This document shows positions 6,661-18,600 of a stretch of DNA of 21,033 bases, piece by piece (position 1 is the stretch's first letter; the number at the start of each line of letters is the position of its first letter). The DNA comes from a virus. Location of the stretch: positions 1 to 21,033 of IMG/VR virus record IMGVR_UViG_3300032291_003254, one strand, 5' to 3'. Both the position numbers and the translations under genes were made by a program. Under the pieces are notes generated by a model, which ran no database searches, had not been told where the DNA came from, and saw only the letters and a list, made by a program, of their open reading frames with translations.

Positions 6661-9600
6661 ATGGCACGAGTTAGAACGGTAGAATTTTTACCTGAGATTT
6701 TTCAAACTTCTACGAACAAGCAATTCCTTGCTGCTACGTTAGATCAACTGGTGCAAGAACCAGCGTTTACAAAAATCCAAGGCTTTGTTGGACGACGTGT
6801 CGGTCCAGGTGTCAATCCAAATGATGAGTATATCAAAGAAACCACTGACGTAAGAACAAACTATCAGCTTGAACCAGGTGTGGTTCTTAAAAAATACAAC
6901 ACAAGTGATGTCAAGGATGTTATCACATACCCAGGTATCACTGATGCAATTAACCTCGCTGGCGGTATCACCGACGACTCTGACAGACTGTATACAAGTG
7001 ATTATTACACTTGGGATCCGTTTATTGATCTTGACAAGTTCTCAAACTTTAGTCAATACTATTGGTTACCTGCTGGCCCAGATGCAGCGGACGTATATGC
7101 TGGTCAGTTGCCATTAACTGACACATTTGATGTCACTAGAGAAAACGGTGTTTATACATTTAGTGGGTTGTCTGGCGACAACCCTGTGGTGCGTTTGGTT
7201 CGAGGCGGCTCTTATAATTTTAATGTTGCACAAAATGCCAAGGAAACTGTCAACTACCGTGTGACATCCAACAGCACTTCGTCGTTTGTTATTGATTACC
7301 AAAATAATCCTACGCTAACACTCACTCGTGGCAATACTTACGTATTCAACTTGACAAGAAATGAATATGCATTTTACATCAAAACAGATCCTACTCTAGG
7401 CACAACAAACCAGTATACCACTGGGGTAACAAACAACGGTATTGTCAACGGAAAAATTACGTTTACTGTGCCACAAGATGCCCCTGACACATTGTATTAT
7501 TGCAATGACATCCAGAGAAATCTCAAAGGCACATTAAACATCATTGATGCTGTGCCTGGTACCGGTCCAGGATTCTGGATTCAAGTTGACCCAGGTGTTG
7601 ACGGCAAAGTTATTGCCACTCCCAACATCAGTGGTAGAGATGTTCTTGGTGTAGTAAACAACGGCGAAGACCTTGGAACTGTGACATTCAACGTTCCATT
7701 GGCCACTGCTCAGAGTTTTTATTATGGGCTAACCAATATTGATAGCAGTTTACCCACCAATGGTGTTGACTTAATAACCTCTTTAAAGTTTAACCAGATC
7801 AACAACATATTCGTTGATCAGTTTCTGTTGCAAAATCCAACAGGTATTGATGGTATCACAAACTTAGATGGCAAAACAATTGTATTCCAAGAACAACAAC
7901 CTGATCCAGAAGCAGGTGGTTGGGAAATCACAACTCAGTTTGATCCACTAATCGAGTCGTCAGGCAACAACGGACGCATTGGCTCTTACGATACTACATT
8001 GTTTGATCAAACAACTGTGATCGATCCGTCGCAACGTTACGGTGTGTGGCAAATCAACTATGTTACTACTGAGGGCGGCAACAAGTATATCAGATTGACC
8101 TCTATCCTGTCAGTAAACAATCTCGAAAAATTTAATGTTTTATCTGGCACAACATATTCCAGCACAGAATGGTTTAAAAATGCCTCTGGGGTGTTTGAAC
8201 AGATACCATTGCTGACTGCAGTCAAAACAACATTGTATTATCAAGATGGCACAGACCCAGAGATTTTTGGTAGAATCCAGATTGTAGACGAAGCAAACGC
8301 AGGCACCCTGGACGTAAACGAAATCATTGGAAAGAAAAACTACACAAGTCCCAACGGTGTTGTGTTTACCAACGGACTAAAAATTACATTTGTTGGCAAT
8401 GTTGAACCAGCAAGCTATCAAGACAACAGTTATTACATTGAAGGTGTTGGCACAGCAATTAAATTGTTGCCAGTAACTGACTTTGTAACACCTGAGACAT
8501 ACACACAAAGTGCAACTATCCCATACGATAGTTTGGCCTACGATATTGGTAACTTTGATGCAAGTTTGAACCAACCGTTGATACCTGACTATCTTACTAT
8601 CAATCGAGCTAGCCTTGATCTCAATGCATGGTCAAGATCAAACCGATGGTTCCATATTGATGTTATCAATGCTTCGGCAGAATACAACAACACAATAGCA
8701 ACACTAGACAACAATTTTAGAGCCAAGCGCCCCATCATTGAATTCAGAGCCGGCACACGATTATTTGATAATGGCACTTCTGGAAAACAACCAGTTAACA
8801 TTATTGACTTTGCTGCAACTGATGCGTTGAGCACTATCAACGGCAGTGTTGGATACAGCATCGACGGATACTCGTTTATCAATGGATCTAGAGTTATTTT
8901 TGCAGCAGACACAGATCCAAATGTTCGTAATAAAATTTATGTAGTTGAATTTATTAGTCCAGATACTGTTCCACCACTGATTACTGAGCCAATTATCAAT
9001 TTGGTTCCTGCAACAGACTCTGCTGTTTTAGCAGATCAAACTGTTGTTTGTTTGTCGGGTATACAACAACAAGGTAAAAGCTATTACTATGATGGTGTTG
9101 AGTGGCTGCTTGCACAACAAAAAACTGAGACCAATCAGCCACCATTGTTCAATGTATATGATGTAGATGGTGTAAGTCTTGGTAATCGTGTTAAATATCC
9201 ATCTACAAACTTTGTTGGTAGTAAATTATTTTCTTATGCAGTAGGCACTGGCACTGACGATACAGTTCTAGGATTTCCGTTGAAATACTTGAGCTTGAGC
9301 AATGTCGGCGATATTGTGTTTGACAACAATTTATACTCAGATGAATTTACCTACACCAAAGATCGAGTATCCAGCACCGAACTGGTCAGCCAAGGCAATG
9401 TAAGAGAATACAGCACACGAACTGCTTATGTAAAAGAAATTGGGTGGCAACGGGCCGCAGAAAAGAGTGTGGTAAGACAACAGTTTAGTTTTACATATAC
9501 CGGTGCTCCGTTGGTTCTTGACATACCAGTTGACACCACATCAAAGTTCCCCCCAATTCAACTTTATGCCAGCGGGATCTTTATTGATCCCAACGATTAC

Positions 9601-12600
9601 ACTTACACAGTCACAGGCAACACAACAACTATTATCATTGGCACCATTGACGAATTTGCTGGCATAGGTAGTATCATTGAAGTTGATGCATTGAGTGCCT
9701 TGACAAGCAAGTATGGATTTTATCAAGTGCCTGTAAACCTTGAGAACAATCCGCTAAACGGCAACAGCAAAACATTCACCCTGGGCACTGTAAGATCTCA
9801 TTATGAATCAATTGGTGAAAACCTCAAAGGCCTAGTTGGTAAAATTAATGGGGCAAACAACAGTCGGGACTTAGGAAATATTATTCCATACGGCGAGAAC
9901 ATTTTACAACAAAGTTCTCCAATGACAATGGCTGGCTATTTCATGCGCAGCCAAGAATATAATATTTTCACATCTCTTGAGTATAACAGCAGAGAATACG
10001 AAAAATTCAAAGCTCAATTGTTAGATACTGTGACTCGAAACGACTATACAAATCTAACAATACCTGAAATGCTCACAGCAGCATTTAACGACATTAATGC
10101 TGGTAAGATTGAAACATCTCCGTTCTATTGGTCGGACATGTTACCGGCCAGTTCAATCTACACACAAAATATTGTAAAGATCACTCCAATCTCTACCAAT
10201 GTTTTTGATCTCTCAACCACTTACGATTTTACCAGTTCCAACTACAAAGGTCTGTTGGTATACTTGAACAACGTGCTGTTGACAATCGACAAAGACTATA
10301 CTGTTTCCCCAGACAGTCCTCGTTTGACTATCACAGCCACATTAGCCGTTGGAGACACAGTTACCATTAGAGAATATACTACCACCTACGGTAACTTTGT
10401 TCCTAATACCCCAACAAAGATGGGTTTATATCCTGCCTATCGTCCTCGCATTTACTTAGATACAAACTACGTAAATCCGCAAACAATGATTGTTGGACAC
10501 GATGGTAGCTTGACTGCGGCATTTGGTGATTTTAGAGATGACCTGTTGTTAGAATTTGAAACTAGAATTTTCAACAACTTAAAAGTCAAGAGCAGGATTC
10601 CACTGACCACAGTTGATATTATTCCAGGCCAGTTCAGAACAACTGATTACACTTTGTTTGAAGTAAATTCAATATTGTCAGTTGACTTTTTGAGTTGGAT
10701 TGGTTGGAACAAACTTAACTACCTGTCACAAGATTATATTGCATCAAACGAATTCACTTGGAACTACAGTGCTTGCGGCAACAGATTAACAGGACCAAAC
10801 GAATCCCCATTGAACATTGGTGCATGGCGTGGCTTGTATCAATATTTTTACGATACCACAAGCCCCAACACCACACCTTGGGAAATGTTAGGTTTCACAA
10901 TTGAACCATCATGGTGGCAAGATGTTTACGGTGCTGCCCCTTATACCAGTGATAACTTGGTGTTGTGGGATGACCTTGCAGCAGGCAAGGTTGCTGATCC
11001 TGCAGGCGAATACTACCTCACACAGTATGCTAGACCAAGACTGACTGAAGTTATTCCTACTGGCACACAAGGCGAACTATTAAGTCCGTTTGACAGTGTG
11101 GTTGGATTTTACGATTCAAGTCAATTCCAAAAGTCCTGGGTAGTTGGTGACGAAGGTCCTGTTGAATATTCTTGGCGCAAGAGTTCGAGCTATCCTTTTG
11201 CGCTGATGCGTTTGTATGCTCTGACTCGCCCTGCAGAATTCTTCTCGTTGTTTGCTGACCGCGACCTTTACAAATTTGATGCTGATTACAATCAATACTT
11301 GTATAACGGTCGTTACAGACTGGATGCAAATGGTGTTCAGGTCTACGGCGACGGCACAAGCAAAGCCAGCTTTATCAATTGGATTGTTGATTATAACCAA
11401 CAAACTGGTTTGAGCAGCACAGCAAATCTAACCAAAGATCTTGAGAGTTTGGATGTGCGCTTGTGCTATCGAATTGGCGCATTTACTGATAAACAATATC
11501 TAAAAGTTTACACAGAAAAGTCTAGCCCTAACAGCTTGAACTCTAGCTTGTTGTTGCCTGACGAAAGCTATAGCTTGATGCTATACAAAAATCAACCGTT
11601 TGAAAGAGTATTATATAGTTCGGTTATTTTCCAGGTTGTTGAGAATGGATATGCACTGTATGGTTACAGCATTACTTCACCATATTTTAACACACTGGTT
11701 AGTAAAACATACGGAACTAAAACTACAATCACTGCCGGCGGCCAAAGTGTAACTGTTCCTGCTCAATATACCGATGATGTAGTTCAAGTGCCTTATGGTT
11801 ATGTATTCACTAACAAGACTGTGGTTGTTGACTTTTTACTAAGTTACGGCGCATTGCTAGAACAGCAAGGTATTATCTTTAATGATAGAGAAAACGGATA
11901 TACCCTTAACTGGAATCAGATGGCCCAGGAATTTTTATATTGGGCAAATCAAGGCTGGGAACCAGGTGCAGTTATTAACCTTAACCCAACTGCATTTAGT
12001 TTAACAGCCGTGCAACCGCAGGCAATCATTGATAGCATAGTTGCACAAACTCCTGAAAACAGTATTCTTGATCAAAATAGATCCACTCTACCTATTCGCA
12101 ACTTGGTGATAGATCGCAACGAAAACATTTTTAAAGTATCTACGCTAAATGAACAAACTATCAGTTATCTAGATCTCAAGTTTACAAACTATGAAAGTAT
12201 TGTTGTTCTAGACAACGTCAGTGTGTTTAACGATTTGATTTATGATCCAGTCACTGGCGCAAGACAAAGTAGAGTCAACGTCACTGCTATCATCAACTCT
12301 GATTGGAACGGCCAATTAGATGCACAAGGATTTATTTTTAACAATAGTGAAACCATCGAAGAATGGCAACCACAGAAAAAATATGCCAAGGGCGAAATTG
12401 TTACCTACAAAAATAATTATTGGTCGGCACAAACTATTGTGCAGCCAAAGGCGTTGTTTGAATACAGCGACTGGGTAAAGAGCGATTACACAAAAATTCA
12501 AAAGGGCTTGTTGCAGAACTTGCCTAACTTGAGCGATCAGTTGTCGAACTCATACAACACCAACACTGCAAATCTGGAAACAGATCAGGATCTGGTGTCT

Positions 12601-15600
12601 TTTGGACTAATTGGATTCCGCCCAAGAGAGTATATGTCTGCATTGAATCTTGACGATATTAGTCAGGTCAATGTATACAAGCAATTCCTCAAAGACAAAG
12701 GAACTGTTCGCAGCGTAAGACTAATTGGTAATGCTCAAACAAACAAGGAAGTTGCAGAATACGATCTTTACGAAAATTGGGCAATACTCAGAGGCACCTA
12801 CGGTGCTACTGCAAACAAGAGCTTTGTTGAACTACGTCTCAATGAAGCACTGTTGCTAGCAGATCCAGCAATTGTGCAAATTGTCAACGTCGGCCAAGAA
12901 AGTCAAGCTGATCAAAAAATCTTATTAAATGATTTGTGGCGCCAAAGCTATAAGATTCCAACCACAGATGTGTTCCCTACCACACTCATACCGATACAAG
13001 ATTCTGCATTGCCCACAGCTGGTTATGTTAATCTTGATGATGTTGATCTCACTGTGTTCTCGTTGGATGCTGATTTAGGTCTTGCACCGGGTGTGATAGA
13101 CTCCATTGGCGTTGGCACAACAATTTGGGCAGCTAAAATTAATGCATACGATTGGGGAGTTTTCCGTTGTATGCCTGTTCCAGGATTTGTAAGACAAATC
13201 TCTACAAACTTGAACTCTACTAGTGTTGTTACATTTACAGGTAAACATAATCTGTCGATATACGACATAATAGTGATTAGAAATTTTGCAGACAACGTCG
13301 ACGATGTGTATAGAGTATTAGCAGTACCATCTGCAAATACAATTGTGGTTGAGTTGCCGTTGACAAGAAGCATCACCGGCGAAGGTGTTGCTGTTGTATT
13401 AAAAACAATGCGTGTTGCACAAGCAAGTGATGTTATTAATTTGAGTTATGCAAATGAACTCACTGCTGGTGCAAAAGCCTGGGTTGACAACAACGGAAAT
13501 GGTCTATGGCAAGTTCTTGAAAAACAAACTCCATTCTCTCAAACTGTTAATAATACTCTGCCCAACAATGCTCCTATCTACGGTGCTCGATTTGGCAGTG
13601 TTATATCACAAGGCTATCAAAATATCATTGCAGTGGTTGGTGCTCCTGGATACAGAACACCAACTGAAGAATCAGCACAAATCGGTGCAGTTTATCCTTA
13701 TCTCAGAGATAACTCGAATCAGTATGCTGAAACTGCTACTCTTACCTTGGGAACAACTGGAACTCTGGGATACGGAAATGCAGTTGACATCGGCTATCAA
13801 AGTTGGCTTGCAGCAGGTGCCAGTGCATCCAACAACAACATGGGCTATTCTGCGGTAATATATCGTGCAGAAAATAGCAACGCCTTTGAACAACGACAAC
13901 TACTTGTTGCACCGGACCAAGATTTTGGCTCAGGTGAGTTTGGTTATGCAGTATCAGTCAGCAGAGATGAGCGTTGGATGTATGTTGGTGCCCCGGGCAA
14001 TAACAAAGTCTATGCATTTGCTAGACAAGATGTTGAGCTACAAATCGCTCGTTATGTAACAGATGGTATAACAAAAATATATTCATTTGACGGCAAAATT
14101 GTTATCGACTCAGGCGAAGATGAGCAACTTAATGTAGTTTACAATAACAAATTGTTAGTTCTTGGAACGGATTATACTGTCACTGGCACAAACGTTGTAT
14201 TAACTGATTTGCCGCCGGCAGACCAACTTTTAATTATACAACGCAAGCAAGGACAGATTCTAGATAGCAAGACCTATTACAAGGTATCGCAGGATGGCAC
14301 ATCGGGATCAGGATCGGCTGCTGAGTTTACAATCACTAATACCCGAGGGGAATATTTTGCAACAGTTACCGCAGTGGGTGCAAATTATGCAGTAGGTAAT
14401 ACTGTGACATTTGACGGCTCGACTTTGGGAACAGAAAATTCTTTACCCAATGCACCTACTACTCCTGCAAACAATTTGGTATTAACAGTCACAGGAGTTG
14501 ATGACAACGGCGGTATCACTGACTTTACAGTAAGTGGGTCTGGTATAACCAATAATTATATTTTCCCAATTACTCCGTATCTATACGGCATTGAAAATAT
14601 TTGGTCAATGTCTGTGACTGTGGATGGTGTATTGCAAAGACCATTTATTGACTACGACTTTAACAGTGACAGCGCATATGCAAACGACATTGTGTTTAAT
14701 ACTATACCGGCAGCCGGAGCAAGCATAGCTGTTACTGCAACGACACAATTTACTTTTGTTGATACTCTTGATGTTTCAGGTCTTGCCCCTGATGCAAGAT
14801 TTGGTGCAAGCCTAGCTCAAATTGATTCAGGAAGAGTTGTCGTGGTTGGTGCAAGTAATGCTGATACCACAGTAAGCAACAGTGGTGCAAGCTATGTGTT
14901 TAGTCGTGGCACTATCAAGTATATTGTTAGTGATGTATCGCAAACAACATTTGAATTGCCAGCAGGATTTAATGCGCCGGCGGCAGTTGTGCTTAATGGA
15001 GAATACTTAACAAATTCTGCACAGTATATCAACGGTCAATATTCTGTTGTTGGCACAGATGTAATTCTCGACAGTTCTGTAACATTAAATGTTGGTGATG
15101 CCATTGAAATAGAAAATAATATTTTTAATTTGGTGCAAACTATCACAGGAGCCTCGCCGTTCGACGAAGCAAGTTTTGGTGCAGCATTGGATATATGCCC
15201 GACAAATTGCAGTCTTTATATTGGTGCACCAACTGACGGATCGTTGCAAATCCAGGCCGGTTCTGTTGAACGTTTTGTGAACCAAGCCAGACTGTATGGT
15301 GTGATAACATCTACAAATGTATCGCCAACATTGACTCCTGGCGGCACTATGTTTATCAGTAACTTTGAAGTTACTTTATCAACACCAGCGACCTGGGATT
15401 CATTGGTAGAATATGCCAGCGGCACATTTGTAATTAACAGCGGTGACATATATCAGGCAATTAGAAATGTTCCTGTTCCAACACCGATTACTAATACAAC
15501 CTACTGGAAACCCAGCAGTTGGATTGAAGTGTTTTCCGGCGATATCAATGATGCAAATTTACCGAACATCACATCTTCGGTCAGAAATGGTTTAATCACA

Positions 15601-18600
15601 ATAAATGTTATTAATCCAGATGCAGCCATTGAATTCAACAAGCTATCAGTATCACCAGGTTTGACTGGCACATTGTTCAATGATGTGGGTTTTGATGTGT
15701 ATGTATACACTCAAACCATTATCAGCCCTAACCCTTCTATAAATGCAAAATTTGGTTCGTCGTTGTCAATCTCATCTGACTCACAGACATTGATTGTGGG
15801 TGCGCCGGGTGGCAACACATATGAACCAGTTACATTTGATAACAAGACTACAATTTTTGATGATCGTAGCACAATATTCTCAAGTGTTGTGATCGAAGGT
15901 GGTGCAGTATATTCATTTGATATGCTAGCAAGTGCAGACTCGAGTATAACAAACCCTGTTAAGTTTGTGTTTGGACAACAAATTTACAATGAAGATTTGG
16001 AACCACTTGATCAGTGGGGCACATCTGTTAGCTATGTCAGCGGCAGATTGTTAGTTGGTGCGCCGGGCAGTGACCTTGGCGACAGCTCTGTAAATTACGG
16101 TAGCGTTGGTATTTTTGAAAATACAACCAATCGTCCTGCTTGGTATCCAATTCATGTTCAAGAGCCAACAGCAGATGTAACATTGTTCAACAATGTTTAT
16201 TTGTATAACAAGTTGCAATCTAGTAAAACAAACTTCCTGGATTATATTAATCCTTTGCAAGGCAAGATTTTGGGTGCTGCACGTCAGAACATTGATTACA
16301 TCAGTGCTGATGACCCAGCAAAATACAATCAAGGTCCAATAAACGACAATGGTAATTTCTGGGCAGAAGAAAAAGTAGGACAAATTTGGTGGGATATCAG
16401 TTCTACTAGATTCATTGATCCAAGTCAGAACGACATTGTTTACGCAAGTCGTCGATGGGCACAACTGTTCCCTGGTAGCACAGTTGAAATTTATCAATGG
16501 GTAGCGAGTAGTGTGCTACCAGCAGCGTATACTGGACCAGGCACTCCGTTGAACACTATCAGTTATACTGTTAGAACACAACTAAATCAACAAGGTGTGT
16601 TTGTTACAACCTATTATTTCTGGGTAACAGGTATTGACACAATCAACAGCGGTGCTGGAAAAACATTGAGTACCACTGGTATTGCTAGATACATTGAAAG
16701 CCCACGCAGTTCGGGAATTCCGTATATTGCACCTCTTGATGCCAATACTATAGCTATCTATAATTCGCTCGAATATTTGAGTGCATCTGATACGATTATC
16801 AATATTGGTTATGATAGAGAGCGTAACGATGACAACATTCATACAGAATATGAGTTGATTGCTCAAGACGATCCTTCAAGTTTCTTGAGTGACAATCTGT
16901 ATAGAAAATTACAAGACAGTTTCTGTGGAGTAAACTCTGCTGGTGCGCTAGTGCCCGATATTACTCTAAGTCCTGCTGAACGTTACGGTGTGCAGTTCCG
17001 TCCTCGTCAGAGCATGTTTGAAAATAGATTTAGTGCGCTCAACAATTACTTGACATATACTAATTCGATCCTACAGCAACATCCAATTACAGAGAGCCGT
17101 TCATTTATTTTGTTAAACAGTTCTGAACCACAACCAACCGCGGCAAGCGGAGAATGGAACAAACGATTAAACAACATTCAAGAACTATCTTACCAAGATC
17201 TGTATGAAGTTGCCCTTGGTTACAAATATCTAATCGATTCAGACAGCAACAACGGGGGACTGTGGACAATTTACACAGTGGTCCAGCAAACAGACTTGTT
17301 GGGCTCACCGAGAACCACTCAGTTGACCAGAGTGCAGAACTACGACACAAGAAAATACTGGAATTATATTGATTGGTATGATATTACTTACAACACTACT
17401 CAAGTTCCTGTGTATGAAGTTGCAAACTATTCGGATCTGGCAACTGTAGAATTGATAACACCATTGGGTGCCAGCGTAAAAGTCACTGCCAACGCACAAC
17501 AAAAATGGGAAATATATCAACGTGTTACAACTGGATGGTCACGTGTTAGCCTTCAAGATGGAACCATTGCATTTAGTAATGTGCTTTGGGACTATGCTGC
17601 TGGCCGTTTTGGATTTGACGTTGAAGTATTTGATGTTCAATACTTTGACTCTGAACCGGTAATTGAAACTAGAAAAATTATTCAAGCTATCAACGAAGAA
17701 TTGTTCATTGAAGATTTGGCAATTTATCGCAATAAAGCATTGATCCTAATGTTCAATTACATGTTGAGTGAATTCCAAGCACCTGAGTGGCTGACTAAAA
17801 CCAGTTTGATCGATGTAAATCACAAAATCCGTGAATTGCTACCATTCCAGGTGTTCCGTCAGGACAATCAAGACTTTGTGCTCGATTATATACAGGAAGT
17901 CAAACCTTACCATGTGCAGATCAAAGAGTTTAATTTAACATACAACGGTCAAGACATATACGATGGTCAATTGTCAGACTTTGATGTTCCTGCATATTAC
18001 AATCGTTTATTGGAGATTCCAAAGTATACCAGCCCTGTGCTGTTACCTTACACCAAGAGCAATGCAGTTGGCACCGGAACACCAAACGACGCATCTGATG
18101 CATACAGCGATGATGAAATTTGGACATTGTGGCCTTGGAGCCAATGGTATGCAAATTACCTCTTGAGCATTGACAGTGTGTCAATCATCGACGGCGGTGC
18201 CGGTTACTCTGAACCACCACTGGTTACAGTCACTGGAGACTGCGAAGTACCTGCTGAACTTGAAGCAGTTATCAACAGTGCTGGTAAAGTTGTTGCTATC
18301 AATGTTATCAATCCCGGTGTTGGGTATTCTACCACTGCAATAATTGAAATTACCGAAGGCAACGGCGTCGGCGCAAGAGCTTATGCTGTTATGGGCAACC
18401 AACTGGTAAGATCTATAAAGACTACATTAAAGTATGACCGCTGCGAATACACTTCGACGGTGGTTGACTGGGCAGCAAACACTACCTACGCTACCGGTAG
18501 CCTAGTGCGCTACAACGATAAAGTATGGAGTGCCAATTCAACAACTACCTCGGCAACTTTTAATCCAGACAACTGGACACCAGTGCCTGCAAGTGATCTA

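Noticed and set aside
7201-7731. Functional copper-binding (redox) cupredoxin
   Set aside because: The His and Met ligand positions of the inner copy are replaced and only one Cys remains, so the fold may be kept but a copper site is unlikely.
16179-16197. 9-bp inverted repeat AACATTGTT-C-AACAATGTT
   Set aside because: It lies inside the giant gene with a one-base centre. Repeats of this size are expected about once in a window of this length, and nothing nearby suggests a function.
16500-16520. 6-bp stem GGTAGC/GCTACC with a 9-nt loop
   Set aside because: The stem is too short and internal to a coding region, with no T-run, so it is neither a terminator nor a convincing structure.
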